A stretch of DNA of 64,000 nt from Telmatactis stephensoni (GCA_029948255.1 JALIZF010001835.1:868001-932000); one strand, 5' to 3'; numbered from the stretch's first letter, positions 1-13,105 are shown. Numbers and translations: made by a program. Notes: generated by a model from the sequence alone, not told the origin.

Positions 1-1410
1 TTAGTAGAAATTTGATTTCTGACCTAAAATCACGAATAATGTATCGCTTTTTATTCTAATTATTAATTAACGACCTTTTGATCCAATGACACATCATTGG
101 ACACAACAGAATGGACACCGATGCATCTATCAAAGGGCTTTGGCGGGACTTGTAAAAATAACCTGCGTAATCCGTGAATAGAACCACAGGTGATGCGTGG
201 TTTCATCCGCGTGATTACCCCAACATTTGCTGCGTGATGCATAACCGTCCCTCCCTCCCTTCCCCCATAGTTTCCCTGTTTTACGTTGTCAACTTGTGTA
301 TATATATGTGGCGTTACACGCAACATTGGCAGTGGTGAACACACATCCCTGCTGTTACAGCAGCATTATAAAATAAACGTTGCTTGAAATCTACTTAAAA
401 TATCAATGCTGTTTTAACGTTTTTAGAAGACGTGGCAGTGTTGCGTGATAAAGTAGCACGTGACATTTGTGGTTTAACAAATTCACATTATCAAATTCAC
501 GTTATCAAATTCACATTCCGCGCTATATGTATATATGAGTGGAACAACATTTCTTGGTTTGAGCATGGCGCTAGTGAGTTACGGCGGTTTACTTGCCATA
601 TGCTAATTAGATGACGTCTCTAAGGAATTACTTACTATACCGCGAAAAAGGGCTTTGGTGTAAATGAAACATCTTTTTAACATCGCTCTTTTATTTTGTT
701 TGTATACAAAGAATTCCCTGAATGTTTTCTTGGATATCGGTATCAAGCGCACTTCTAAAGCGTAAAACAAATGTTGCAAATTCCTGATCGAGTAGACGTC
801 ATGTAATAAGCTTAAAAAACTCATAAATAATTCATAAGGCAAACACAATGAAAATCGCCACCGTGACGAGTGTCTTTATATCTGATAAAGATTCGGCCTA
901 ATTTACATCAACTTTAACGTCGATTTTCTCCAAGATAAATGAAGATATTTTTGATTTTCTTTTAGAGAACAACTCTAATATGTGTTGGAGTTTTTAAGCC
1001 GTATAAAGAACTCGAGATTGTGTTTTAACGGTTTTATCGGCTACGGCTCGGATCTTTATACTCCGACAAAAACACTCTCTCTCGTTCTTTATACTATACA
1101 TAAATCCTTAAAGTGCTACTCTGATAAAAAAAACCGTGAAATTCTATTTAGCAGAAACTTCGTGAAATAAATCTTCAAGGGTATATTGATCACCAGTTAA
1201 AATATCTTTTTGGTATTCAAAAGGGAAGTACGGTGGGTGGGTGGGTCGCCAACCGTTCTTCGTCGCAACTCGAATGAACTGCATTAATTACAATAATTGT
1301 TCTCATTTATATGCAATCCCCAGGGACCATATTACCAATTCAAATGGACTCTAAAAACGTCAACGGATTATAACGATTATAATGCTTGTTGTCATAGTAA
1401 CTGTTGCTGC
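1..1410. other. Intergenic, no gene seen
   Basis: No homologous coding sequence is visible. About 100-260 carries GTGATT/GCGTGAT-rich sequence that resembles the block at 15.9-16.1 kb, so it is probably an old dispersed repeat. The rest is AT-rich with only short chance ORFs. Confidence 0.5.
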
Positions 1411-2820
1411 TTAGTTTGCTGATGAAGCCAACAACAACATCAATAGCACTGCGATGGTGACAAACACTTGTGGTTCACTTTTTGAAAAACCACAACTGCC
1501 TCTGGGCGTTCCTGCATCTGACTTCAGTAGATGAGCCATGTTCTCCAGCGATCCGTTATTTGGGAGTGGCTCTATTCCTACCAGGTGACATAACAATGGG
1601 TAGATATCAACAGCACGGAGACTTCCATTGTAGTAAAAACCCTCTTTAAACGATGGTCCCCTGGCGTAGAAAATCGCTCCTAGGCCTTGCGATGGTTCCC
1701 AACCGTGTGACCCTCTAATCCACTTTCCCTCAACGGTTGCATTATATGAGTCTTCCCGATATCTCCAGCCTTCTTCCAGATGGATATATATTGGTGGATA
1801 GCGCTTGTTATGCTTGGAATGCAAGTGCTCTGGGGTGTCCTCTCTTTTATAGAATTTGATATGTGAGCTTTTGAAACGACTGAAATTTTTAAAAAGTTCG
1901 TCGGCTGATATCCCAGGAGAGGGCCAGATGCCAGGCCAAAAGGTTTCAAAGTTTTTTGGGTCCTCGACTTCAAAAGCATTGAACTGTCTCTCATTGCTTA
2001 TCTCGATCATACTGTGGTCTGAGACGAAGATTAAATTCGTGCTGTCAAACAGTCCTGCTTCTTTGAGTCGCTCCATGAGGTATCCAAGTACATATCGGTC
2101 ATCTGTTTCGATTGATCTATGGTATTGCTTAGAATTAGGACCTTTCCTGTGGCCTTTAGAGTCGGTCGTCGTAAAGTACAAAAGGATCAGGCGTGGTGGA
2201 ATTTCTGACTTCATCCATTTTACTGCAGTTTCTATCTGATTCCAGAAAGGATCATACCATCCAAATTTGCAATGCTTTCTTCCAATCTTTTTCCTCAATT
2301 CTCGGAGCTCTTCTCCATTGTAGGCAGAGCAGTTCACAGAACAGGTGTGATCTGCGAAATACGACGGGCGCTGATGATAACTAGTGCTTGCAGGCCAGAA
2401 ATGCGCGCCAGTTTTAATTCCCCTTTTCTCCATCGTCAGCCAAATGGGCTCCGATTCGGTGTAGAATTTTGGATCGTAGCACGAGCAATCAGTCTCAAGG
2501 TAGAATTCTGCATCTAAGACAGGATCGTGGAAAGAGTTGCCCACAATTCCATGGCTCTCAGGATACAGTCCTGTAACGAAAGTCATATGGACTGGGAATG
2601 TAGATGTAGGATTCACGGTTATCATGTTTTTCGCTTTCACACCAGTGCGAGCTATATAATCGAAGTTGGGTGTGTCTGTGATGTTGTTCCCAACAAACTG
2701 CCATCCAACTCCATCAAGCGACACCATAATCGTTGTTTTTGCCTTGGGTGTATCACAGTGAGAAGGAGAAGCAACAAAACTCAAATAAATTATCATGAAA
2801 AAAGTTAGTCGAGTAGTCAT
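1411..2820 (-). CDS. Ectonucleotide pyrophosphatase/phosphodiesterase (ENPP) family, intronless
   Basis: A single uninterrupted 469-residue ORF. ENPP enzymes hydrolyse phosphodiester or pyrophosphate bonds of extracellular nucleotides and lipids using two zinc ions. Residues 1-22 are a hydrophobic signal peptide. The catalytic set is complete: D36 (SLDGVGW), nucleophile T74 (PTSTFPVH), N95 (GIVGNS), D220 and H224 (TDSKGH), D268 and H269 (SDHSM) and H372 (GSHGW). The segment FVTGLYPESHGIVGN is a near-perfect family signature. The C terminus (about 450-469) is a short hydrophobic stretch, fitting either a GPI-anchor signal or a single membrane anchor, so the product is probably a cell-surface enzyme. 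The length matches the short ENPP4/5/6 type without somatomedin-B or nuclease-like domains. Lack of introns among split neighbours suggests an old retrocopy, but the frame is intact. The first Met starts the signal peptide. The subtype and substrate cannot be told from sequence alone. Confidence 0.93.
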   Translation of the reverse strand: MTTRLTFFMIIYLSFVASPSHCDTPKAKTTIMVSLDGVGWQFVGNNITDTPNFDYIARTGVKAKNMITVNPTSTFPVHMTFVTGLYPESHGIVGNSFHDPVLDAEFYLETDCSCYDPKFYTESEPIWLTMEKRGIKTGAHFWPASTSYHQRPSYFADHTCSVNCSAYNGEELRELRKKIGRKHCKFGWYDPFWNQIETAVKWMKSEIPPRLILLYFTTTDSKGHRKGPNSKQYHRSIETDDRYVLGYLMERLKEAGLFDSTNLIFVSDHSMIEISNERQFNAFEVEDPKNFETFWPGIWPSPGISADELFKNFSRFKSSHIKFYKREDTPEHLHSKHNKRYPPIYIHLEEGWRYREDSYNATVEGKWIRGSHGWEPSQGLGAIFYARGPSFKEGFYYNGSLRAVDIYPLLCHLVGIEPLPNNGSLENMAHLLKSDAGTPRGSCGFSKSEPQVFVTIAVLLMLLLASSAN

Positions 2821-2886
2821 GATGGGAAGAGGAGTTGTCTTTTCAAGTCTTACACCTCTGTGAATAGTGCTGTACTGATTTCTATC

Positions 2887-2896
2887 CTTTTATTTA
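2887..2896 (-). promoter_or_regulatory. TATA-like element upstream of the ENPP gene
   Basis: Read on the minus strand this is AAATAAAAGG, about 70 bp before the ENPP start codon. Spacing is compatible with a core promoter for a short 5' leader, but the match is weak. Confidence 0.3.
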
Positions 2897-3041
2897 AGCT
2901 TACCTATTATGGACTGCGGTTTTTGATATTCTGCGTGACTCTGAAAGTCAACCGCCAATTTACATTTTTGCTTTTGTTAATCAAAAATACGAAGAACCAT
3001 TATTGACCATCGAAAGTTCTTATTTGCTGATTTGGTTCTTT

Positions 3042-3043
3042 TT

Positions 3044-3131
<88 letters not shown>

Positions 3132-3211
3132 TCGATTCTTTCTTTCTTTCTTTCTTTCTTTTTTATTTATTTATTTATTTATTTAATATTTGTTGTTGTT
3201 GTTGTTGTTGT
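3042..3211. repeat. Compound microsatellite (CTTT)n-(ATTT)n-(TTG)n
   Basis: About 120 bp of CTTT units, interrupted once by CGATT, run into ATTT units and then TTG units. The ORFs through it (poly-Phe/Leu/Ser) are artefacts of the repeat. Confidence 0.95.
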
Positions 3212-5050
3212 TTGATGGACGGAAACGAAGAACGCAATTTTAACGGACTTTTTGAAGGATCAGAGTTCGCATGACATCGAAAATCGCTGTAAAAAGAACA
3301 GTTCGATAATTAGTGTGTGTGGTTGTGTTGGTCATGCATAAACCTAAAATCAGATGGCGTGCGAGTTTAAAGTTTGACTCAATTGAGTGCGGGTTACGGG
3401 CCAAAATTTGCAGGCTTCAGAAAACAATTGATTCAAATAGAACCTGTCACCAATATATTAATTTCAGGCTACGTTTACTTAAAATGCGGGGAAACTTGAA
3501 AAGGCATCTTTTTGTTACGGTTAGGCCTTTCGTCTTGTGGGTTTTGGCGCGAAAACGGAGAACAAAAGATGAGTTTGTCTGGGGTCGCACCTTTTTGTTC
3601 ATGACCCATCAAAAGTTGTCTCCAGCTATAACTGCGTTCTCTGTTTATGTAAAAGTTATTCATTGTGGTACAGTTTTATGTGGTCACCTGCAAATCTTTG
3701 GTCAAAACCACTATTTAGTAAATTACCCAGAACATGTCGTGACTTTTTCCTTGAGGCCAATTTACATGACAGGCTAATTTTCAATTGCTCGTGTATATGA
3801 AGCAGTGTGACCAAAATGGGATGACAAATGTAATGTATTTGATTAACTAATTGAGATATTATTTTGTATTGCAAAGTGTTTGTCCTAGCGAAAACTACTA
3901 TATTTGTAAAAGAATGTTACAACAAATGCCTATTTATACATTTGCATGCGATGCTTTGATATAAAATTTGTTCCAGAATGGAATATTGTTAAAGAAAGCT
4001 ATTCTCTGACGCAAAGTACGTTACACATGTCCGCAAGTAGCATGGCCATAAAAATTATAGTTTCATAGGATCATTTCTTCAAATCCGCGATTTGAATCCG
4101 CAAATCCGTTCTTAAAAATATTATTATCCAAGAAGCTGTACGTAAAAAAAGGCTCAATCCGCCGATCCGCAAACCCCCATGTCCCCCTCTTAACGCGCAG
4201 CTCCACATAGCTGCTTTTATTACTGGCGGCTTGATTACAATAATTGACAGAATTCTGTTGTTCTGTGAAAATTTCCTCCCAAAATACTTACTCCACCCAA
4301 ATCTACCACTTCTTTGGTGTTTTTGGCTCGTCGCGGCAAAGTTTTGCCGAGATGGCTGTTGGCACTGGTTGCGGGCTGTTTGCGGACTTAAACAGATATC
4401 TTATTTTGTCAATTGTAAATCAAAGTTGAATTATTTAATCAAATATTAAAATAAACTTTCCACTGCCACACGTTGAGCGCTGGCTTGTTACGTCTCAAGA
4501 CGTTTGGGCTGGACTGTTAAAACTGGAGAACGGTTCAGCAAAAAAATCTATTGAAGTCTATATTAAATAGTCCAACGAGATTCACGTTCAGGAATGAATT
4601 CGGATAGTGATAATTCTTTGTTGAAATGCTTTCGGTTTTCAAGCCATTGCCTTTTTGATCCTCTTTTATTTATTGTTGTTTAGATATATACATTTAGATT
4701 GGAAAACAATTATTTTCGAATTTAAGATGTTTTAAAGGTGATACAGCTATGATTCAGCTATCTTTCCATTTTCATTGACAGAAAATGTTGTAAAGTAACA
4801 TTGCTGAAACGAACTGGTTCATTAAAGAAATGATTTGTTAATTCAAACGTTATTAATAAAAATTAATTTTATTGTATTTTCTTTTATCAAAAATATTTCC
4901 AATTCAGCTTATCGAAAATAAATACTTTCAAATAGTAAGTTTCTGATATTTTTGACTGTTTTTCTATCAGAAAGAAAAATGTTGACGTCTGCTGTCAGAC
5001 GTGGGTTTACCGGTGAAATACACCACGGTTTCAGTCAAGCTTTCCAAAAA

Positions 5051-5122
5051 GGGTTTACAGCCAATCAGAGCGCGCGTTAGAAAAAAGGGTTTTCAGCCAA
5101 TCAGAGCTCGCGTTAGAAAAAA
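5051..5122. repeat. Two-copy 36-bp tandem duplication
   Basis: Two units beginning GGGTTT(A/T)CAGCCAATCAGAG, each ending in GCGTTAGAAAAAA, with two mismatches. Each holds a CCAATCA box. Confidence 0.85.
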
Positions 5123-5439
5123 GCTACCAATAATCTGTTAAAGTATTTAATTATTTACAGTATCTTATTGACCAAACAAATTTCAATGCAAAACAAAAAT
5201 TTCAAGCCACCTATCTTGGTTAACCAGGTTTTTATAGGTGGCCTGTACCCAAAATCCCGTTTTAATCAAATATTTCTTTTAAACATGTAAAAATGTAATT
5301 ATTGTGGTACGAAATAAAGACACTGTAGTTAGGCCTTCAATAATTGAATAATCACCCCCAGTCAAGCTTTCCAAAACAACGCAGCCCTCCCGCTAAATTC
5401 TGCCACTTATATACTGCCTCTCCCCCTACCCCCCATCAT

Positions 5440-5680
5440 CCCTAGACCCTACCACTAAGTTCTCCTATCCCCTAGACCCTACCAATAAGTTCTCCTATCC
5501 CCTACCCCCTATCCCTAGATCCTACCAATAAGTTCTCCTATCCCCTACCCCCTATCCTTAGACCACTAAGTTCTCCTATCCCCTACCCCCTGTCCCTAGA
5601 CCCTACCACTCCTATCTCCTATCCCCACCCATACCCCTATACCCTACCACTAAGTTCTCCTACCCCCTACCCCCATAGGC
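5440..5680. repeat. C-rich minisatellite
   Basis: About six degenerate copies of a roughly 35-45 bp unit made of AATAAGTTCTCC, TATCCCCTACCCCC and TATCCCTAGACCC blocks. Strong strand asymmetry: pyrimidines, mostly C, on the plus strand. Unit length varies by loss of sub-blocks. Confidence 0.9.
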
Positions 5681-7096
5681 AATGAAGTAGAGCTCCTTGG
5701 CCTACAACCGCCGTCTGGCCTAAAACGTGATTTCAAGTTGAACAGCTGTCACATGGGTTTTAATAAAGAGATCTCAATCTACTTTATTTTGTAGAAATGT
5801 AAGATTCAGAACCAGTTTCTGTGAAACATTTCAACTTTTTTTAAATTAATGGAAGATTGTGTAGCCAAATCTTACAGAGAAAAATAACTGAGAAATTCCG
5901 ACAGGAAAACTATCGGCATGACTGCAGGCGAAGGATCGCTAGAAACCTTCGCATGATTGAATACATTTTAGCAAAGAAACTACCTTACACGGGTAAGAAA
6001 AAAATGAAAAATATATATATGAAAAAAACTGGAAAAAGACTTTATCATCATTCTCCTTCTAGAGAAAAATAATGTAATGTATGTAAATAATGTAGGAATT
6101 TGCTTTGTTGTGATTCATTTGCTTTCTGCTTCTCACCTTGATAAAATATATGAAACTAAAACCTTGTTTCGATAAACAATACAATATGGACATTGCTTCA
6201 TTTTATTCTACTAAGAATATTTTATTTCTATTTTGCTAAATTTTTAAACTGCCTGTTTATGATATGTCCTACCGAAATGTTAAAACTACAGCTTGGTTTT
6301 TATATTATATTATTTTATTTTATTTTATTTTATTTTATTTATTCTTTATTGAAATACAATTTACATAACATTTTCGGAGGGCTGTTAGAACGCTTAAATA
6401 AGCTTCATTTAGCTTTCCAGTCGTTTTCTTTTTTGACCACAGGCGGTGAACATTCTGATTGACCAGGTGATAGTTTTAGGTAGCATTTTAAGAAGCATTC
6501 CGCGCCAAATGATAGTGAACCAACGTAATATCTCATTTATTTACATTATTTTTTTCAAGCGAGAGCAGATACTGAATTGCCGAGTAAACTATCTGACTTT
6601 CTTTCCCATTACTACAATCAGCGCTAAGCTTCTTTTCCATCGGCGATGTGTCATCGGTAGCTCAAATAAATTCGACATTTCCATCTTTACAAGAACATCC
6701 TCTTTGCTGGTATGGACCTGTTTTCCCTGCCATATTAAATATTTTCAGTTATTACTGATTTTATTAACATTTTGTCGTTTCGGATAAGAGGGCTTAAATG
6801 TTTCGCAGAAACTGAAGAAAAATAAAAAATGAATAAATAAATGAATAAATAAAAAACCAATACAGTTTTGTCAACACGTTTTCAAGCTTTCGCTAGTACC
6901 CAGGTCTGTCCGGGGTGGACTAGACACCCGACAGGCAGTGGATTAGTAGTTATATGACAAATTTATCATCAGTTAACAGACAATCGGCTACCCTGTCATT
7001 GAGATTCTCTGATGCAAATAATATTGACCTTGAAAAGAAGTGGATTTATACACAAATGTAAACAAATTTATTTGGAGCTACGCACAACCCGTGGTT

Positions 7097-7172
7097 AAGG
7101 TTAAACAGTGGTGAGAGGATCCTTAGTACTTGTTGTAATCTTGAATTCCCATGGAACGAATTGAGGTAGAAC
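7097..7172 (+). repeat. Dispersed repeat, copy 1 (pair with 9607-9687)
   Basis: About 75 bp nearly identical to 9607-9687, from AAGG(G/T)TAAACAGTGGTGAG to GAATTGAGGTAGAAC. Copy 2 has a short insertion near CCCATTAGTGG. Probably two fragments of one mobile element. Confidence 0.85.
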
Positions 7173-9606
7173 GAAAGTAAAACGATATAAAACTAGACGC
7201 CTAATAGGCGTTCACTCGGGCTACACCTGTGTATAGTACTTGGGGAGAAATGGATAACAGAAGTTGATGGAAACCAGTTTGACTTGTCAGTGTCTTTTGA
7301 TTGCAAAAATGCATGACAAGTACTCCCAGAGTAGAACACAAATTATATTGGGGAGAAAGTACATAATTGTACCACATAATTTGTACATAATTGTACCACA
7401 TCGTGGTGGTTATTAATATACTGCTGGTCTTTTTATCACACCAGACATATACAGTATACAGTCTGCTTTGTTTTATAAATGCCTACCAAATGGTCCAATA
7501 TGATCTATAGATAATACATTATAGCTCAGACAATTTAAATTTCTATTCTGTACTTTTTTACTTTGACTTATGGAAACAAAAGTTACAAACTGTGGCAGAC
7601 TGTTTTGATGTCCAAGTTAAAATGATTTTGATATTGCTGTTGTCACATTGGTAGATTCTAGAAGTACCACAGTTACCTTTCTATGAAATCATTTCAGTTT
7701 CTTAACACAACTTTTCAATGCATGTATTACCATGTTTTCAATATGGAGCAGATCAATAATTATAGCAGTAGTCAGTTGCTGATCTGGCTTTATTTGAAGA
7801 AGTGTAATGTCATACAATATATGCTCAGTACCGATACCATATATAGCTCCTCCATGCACATCAATCTGATACTACTACATACAGTAATATCTTCAATTCA
7901 GTCCACTTTATCTTGTTTCTGTGAACATGGTTGCACAAAGCTTGTACAAATTTGTGGTTGAGTATCACTTTTCATTGATTGAAAATATCATTTTGTACAT
8001 TGTACAAATATCATATTGTACATTGTATAATTCTTCAATTGTTGCTAATATAAGGTCTCATAAACATTACTATCATTTCCATGATTATCCATCACTATAT
8101 TTTTATCTGCTAGCATTGAGCATGATTGACAATAAAGTGCATTCAATATTAAATCATGACATATTTGTACAAAATACAGATTGCACTAAATATTTATAAG
8201 TTAATAATAAAAAATCATTTGTTTTCCATTGTTTATTTGGTGTAATTTTGCACCATTTACTAATTCCTGTTTCCTGGCTTAATTATTGAATACACGTTAG
8301 TCACCTTATTACGCAAAGGCAAGAATCTCCTTGGCTTTCTAGTTAAATAAACATTGTAGATATTGTTAGTTAATTAGTTCGTTTTTAACACGGCTCTCAG
8401 GAAGAGCATGACTGTAGACACCGTGTAAGCAAATATTATGTGCAAGCAGTGGTGAAATATTATTAATTTATAAAACAAACTACTGATCTAATTAAAGACA
8501 ATATCTCCGTGTCTTACATGTCTGTCCTCAAGTGAAGTTCGCTGCCACAAATCGATCTGTCTCGTGTTCTTGGGCGATCAAGACATTATAGACTCTAAGT
8601 TGATTACAACAGCTGGTAAGAAGGTCATCACTAAATTCGAGAATTCGATATTAACGATTAAAGCAAAGTATATTGAGATTAAAAGCCAATAGTTCGAACA
8701 AGCCTATATTGCTTCAAAGCAATGATGTTTCGGCCCGCTCAAAACCCTTTAGATTCCTTTACGAGACTTGGAGTTCTAACTTGCAAAGAAAAATGTAAAC
8801 TGAAAATCAAATTTGTTCATTAATATCAGCGGGATTCATTGTGACTCAACTAAGCGGAAAGTTTTTAAGCAATGTTGCAATGCAGCAAATTTATGCAACA
8901 AACCTCGATAAACGGCCTTTAGTTTAGGGCTGTAAATCCTGCAAATCCGTGTGTTTTAATGACAATTTTGCCATAAAATTTCCAATGACTATTATAAATA
9001 GAGCGTAAACGCATTCATCGAGATTTCTATGATTTCCTCTCGTGCCAGATTGGCTAATTTCACACAAGTGATTAAAAGGGCGTGTATGATTGTTACAAGT
9101 TCTATTCCCGACCAATCAGAAAGGGGTGTTCCCACGGTCAAATAAACAATAGATAACACAATCTTTGCAAAACGTTTTAGCGCTTCCTTTCATGCGATTG
9201 GATGTCGGTGACAGGCACGTCAAATAACATTTGTTGGTAGGTTTTCACCAACAATTTTTTAATAGACGTGAAAAGAATGCGACATATAATTGGATGTGTT
9301 ATAAAAGTATGACAGCTAATTGACAGACGAGCCAAAAATTATGGGTTAGCAAACCAAACACAGTAACGTTTCGGCCTGAGGGCCGAAACAAAAATTCCGA
9401 ATTCATAGCGTCCGCCATTTTGTTTTCAATCTCTCGCGACCACAGGAAGCCTCGTGGTCAACAGTGTACCCCAAAGGCTTCTGGGTAATTTGCCGATTTG
9501 CGACGTTGATAGATTGATAGATTGATAGATAGACCGAAAAGGGTTCCGAAAAGGTAAACCTAGACTCGAGCTACCACAGGTAGCCCGAGTAACAAGACGC
9601 ATATTT

Positions 9607-9687
9607 AAGGGTAAACAGTGGTGAGAGGATCCTTAAGTACTTGTTGTAATCTTGAATTCCCATTAGTGGAACGAATTGAGGTAGAAC
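9607..9687 (+). repeat. Dispersed repeat, copy 2
   Basis: Second copy of the 7097-7172 sequence in the same orientation. It runs straight into a purine-rich tract (9702-9772) made of GGGGAGGGG-type blocks. Confidence 0.85.
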
Positions 9688-10530
9688 CATCCTCGGGGAC
9701 CCAGGGCGAAAGGGGAGGGGAAGGACCGGAGGGGGAGGGGGAGGGGGAAGGAAAGGAAAAGGGGAAAGGACGCCCTGGGCATTTGACTACCCCATATCCA
9801 TATGCAAATCCGTAGAATTTTCTTTAAAAAAAAACAGATGGAAGTACCAAAATAATTAAATTTGATTACTGACAAAACCAAAAAAATAAAAACTATAAAA
9901 TTATTGTAATTTCAACCCATTTTTCTGATTTGGGGACGTATTACTGATGTCTTTCTAAGCAAGCAAAATAAGTCTTTTCAGCATGTCCAAGTGATCAATT
10001 TCAAGCATTTACCTTCCTCTCGTCGCAATACGCCTCGCTGTGACCAGCGCTTGCTATCCTCCTTCCGGTGTCATGCAAATCACATGAGGTACTGACGTCA
10101 TACAGTTTTCCACTTTCAAACGAACTCCTTGCGAGGTAGACCAGCGTTCGCGTACTGAAATCGTCTGGGAAAAAGAGACGAAAGAACATTACGAAAAGAC
10201 TTTAATAAGACGTTTGAAACTCATATAATCCTGAAAAACTAAGGTAAGAATCAAGACACACAAACGCTCATTTTTACTTCGCTTCCTGCTTGCTGTGCAA
10301 ATTGCTTCAGATTCGACTTCAGAATTGATATTCTTACTGAACGGTTATCAGTCCCAAACACTTAAAGTTTCGCTGGAATATATTATTATTTATGATTTCA
10401 TGAAACAGGGTACATATATTATGTTTGCGTGTGTGTGTTTCTCAGTATTCTTGAGAAATGTAGAGGAGTTTACGCTTGACGAGGCATTTCTTTCTTTCTT
10501 TCCGTAATACTCTTATATGGGAAACACTCG

Positions 10531-10812
10531 AGAAAAGGCGTTTTAGACACAAAACAGTACAAAACCATCATGATGCATAAGATACAACATAATGATGCAT
10601 CTATTTGTTTACAGAACCTTTTTAGTAAAAAGGATAACGCATACAATCTTCGTGATAATGATAATCAATTGGTTCTTGGTAGACCTCGAACCGAAAATTT
10701 GAAAGGAGCTTTTGCATATGATGGTGCTAAATTGTGGAACCAACTTCCGGACTACATAAAAGAGGCTAAAAGTCTGTCGTCTTTTAAAAGAGAGCTGTCA
10801 TCTGTCAAGACA
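10531..10812 (+). pseudogene. Non-LTR retrotransposon reverse-transcriptase C-terminal fragment
   Basis: The frame reads MMHKIQHNDA, then AYNLRDNDNQLVLGRPRTEN and FAYDGAKLWNQLPDYIKEA followed by SLSSFKREL. This is the typical tail after the reverse-transcriptase domain of CR1/L2/RTE-type LINEs (NLR...LVLPR.RT....FSYSGAKLWNSLP...K...SL..FK..L). Only about 90 residues survive; no palm-domain motifs occur upstream, so it is a 5'-truncated dead copy. It is followed by GAGCGAGC/GAAGCGAGC-rich sequence. Confidence 0.8.
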
Positions 10813-11042
10813 TATATTTGCTGCCGCAGCGGAGCGAGCGTGAAGCGAGCGAAGCAAGGCAGCGAATCTAATACAGTCAATATGCATATGTAGGCAGAAA
10901 AAATCGAGATTTGAATACCCACAATGCAACCAAACTTGACCCACCATGCAGTTTGACGACAGTCAGAACAATAGATTTCTTTGTTCTAGCTGTCCCAGAA
11001 TACACCGAGCCACTTGACCCACCATGCTTTTCGGGTGTTTAC

Positions 11043-11098
11043 TATAAATTTCGCAACTTCAACACCGTTCTCTCAGCTCAGCGTCTTACTGGCATTCA
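11043..11098 (+). promoter_or_regulatory. Possible promoter and leader exon for dispanin copy 1
   Basis: TATAAAT at 11043-11049 is followed about 50 bp later by a good 5' splice site (TTCA|GTAAGT, exon end 11098). The distance to the copy 1 start codon, 2.4 kb, resembles that between leader exon and coding exon in copies 3 and 4. No sequence similarity to those leaders was seen, so this is tentative. Confidence 0.25.
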
Positions 11099-12360
11099 GT
11101 AAGTTATGTGATTGTGGTTTTCTTGCAAGTATTAAATTCGTTCTTCTGTTGCGTTTTTAGAGATGTTGTATTCTTCCAGTCAAAGGGACATCTATCTTTA
11201 TAGTAGGATTAGTTGGATCACCTTTTCCATCGGGAAATAATGTTGGAAAAGCCATAGTTGCCAGAAATGGTGTTGTATATTCATTAATTGGTTCTTTTCC
11301 TATTGTCGGCAATTTAAGTTTATCTTCAAATTTCAAATCACTTCTAATTGCATCATGTGCGTCTTCTCGTCGTTGAGTGTCAACTGATTACTTCATGTAA
11401 TGCTTTGAAAACACTGCCATTTGTTATTATATTCAATTCATTATATTACAATTTCTTATACTATCTTTCGAAGTAATAATTATGGTAAATAATAGCTTAA
11501 ATAGTCCATCTGGTGCCTTTAAATTGCCTTGCATCACCTCGTGCTTTTCGCATCTTCACGACAGATCTAATGTTTATCAAGATTTAGTTTCAAATAGAGG
11601 GCAAAGGGCATACAACGGCGTGAAAGACAAGATGACAGCAATCCGGCGTCACGTAATAGTTTGTAAAAGCTAATGGTAGTCCCATGTAAAATGAGGTATT
11701 TGTAAAGAAAATACATTCCGGTTCTTTGGAAATATTTTTTGCATATTCTGTAGTAATCATGCATTTCATTTCGCGCTTCGATTTCTGAAGCGAACAACCT
11801 TACAATCGGTTTATTGTATAACGAAAAACAATATTAGGCAGCACTCACTAAATGTCAATTAGGCTAGTTAATTAATTTTATTTAAGCGTAACATATCATA
11901 ATTTATTCACTCAGTTAGTAGCCTAATTTAACCAAGCTCGGCTTCCATGAAAAAGTAAGTAAGGAACACCGAGGATAAATAAAGTTTCACTTTCACTTTC
12001 TTCTTTCTTTCTTTCTATATATTTATAACTCGCTCAGTAAAGTCATGTGGTTTTGTTTTAAAATCTCAAAAAAAAAATATCGATGCTTTTCTTATAGCAA
12101 ATTAAAGTGCATCAACATCTATGTTTTAACAGCCAGTCAAACGATATATAACATGAATTCTGACAAAATGTAAGCTTTTTTCCGAAGTGGCACCACGAAC
12201 CTTTAGGAAGACCTAAATTAACCCTAATTGTATTGGCTTGTTTCTTCAACAGTATTGAAATGATTTACATTGTGTTGATCCCGAGATTTGAGTTCAGAGG
12301 AAGTAAATTTAATAAAAAAGAATGTTAACAACGGCAAAAAAATTAAAAACGCACGAAAAC

Positions 12361-12656
12361 CAAGAAACTATAATACTAACCTGGAAGAGAGCGAACTCAG
12401 TATTGATGTCTGTGCGATGTTCGTGGCGACTAAGACTATTTTAGTAATTTTGCCATCGCACGCGCAAGGCTCTTAGACAATAGAATTCAAATGCCGAAAC
12501 CATACGGTTCCGTCCGCGCACACGTCAAAAATCAAATCCTATTGTTTGACAGCCTTGTGCGCATGATGGCGAAATTACTAAAAATAGCCTTAGTCGCCGC
12601 GAACATCGCACAGACATCAATACTGAGTTTCGCTTTCTTAGTATTATGGTCTCTTG
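12361..12656. mobile_element. Palindromic MITE, family P7, copy 1
   Basis: Long inverted repeat with termini CAAGARACYATAATACTAA...TTAGTATTATGGTCTCTTG. Arms of over 110 bp carry the blocks CTCAGTATTGATGTCTGTGC and GGCTCTTA. The most diverged of three copies (others 40729-41006 and 60977-61593). Flanks ACGAAAAC and ATGAAAAC are a decayed target duplication. Confidence 0.9.
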
Positions 12657-13034
12657 ATGAAAACAAGTTTGTTTCCTGGCGCGCGTATGGATATCTTATC
12701 TTAATCAAATTATCTCGCATCCAAAAAGATAAGGCACGGTACTCTTGGATAAGAAGACTGGCGTTGTTTACAGAATATCATGTGGCGACTGTGAGAATAA
12801 ATACATCGGAGAGACTGGACGATCGTTGGCAACAATAAAGAAAGAACACCAAACGTAGGCCTGTGATAAAATGTAAAGCAATCTAATTCAGCGTCGCTAA
12901 CTCGAAACAGACTGATAAACTTGAAGTCGACGGAGCACTCATTTTACCTCCCTCTCTCCATCAGTGCTCCGTTTTTAAGGGTATTTACAACTAATTAAAG
13001 CTACACACAAGTGGAAAGAAGTCGAAACAAGGGT

Positions 13035-13105
13035 GCGAGGTCAGGACTAGGGATCGACCTTTTAACCTCTCGCACCGTAGGCCGCGCACTAACTATGCAA
13101 GGTAG
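13035..13105 (-). repeat. Possible tRNA-derived SINE remnant
   Basis: On the minus strand GCATAGTTAGTGCGCGG resembles an A box and AGGTCGATCCC a B box, about 35 bp apart. No cloverleaf can be folded with confidence and no tail is evident. Confidence 0.3.

Larger units (their letters stand above)
2900..10530. other. Intergenic, AT-rich, repeats only
   Basis: No protein-coding homology was recognised in 7.6 kb. It contains the microsatellite, tandem repeats and dispersed repeat pair listed separately, plus small hairpins such as GTTTCGGCC/GGCCGAAAC near 9367-9390. ORFs here are short, AT-driven and unlike known proteins. Confidence 0.5.

Noticed and set aside
3003..3274. Phe/Leu/Ser-rich ORFs
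   Set aside because: Pure product of the CTTT microsatellite.
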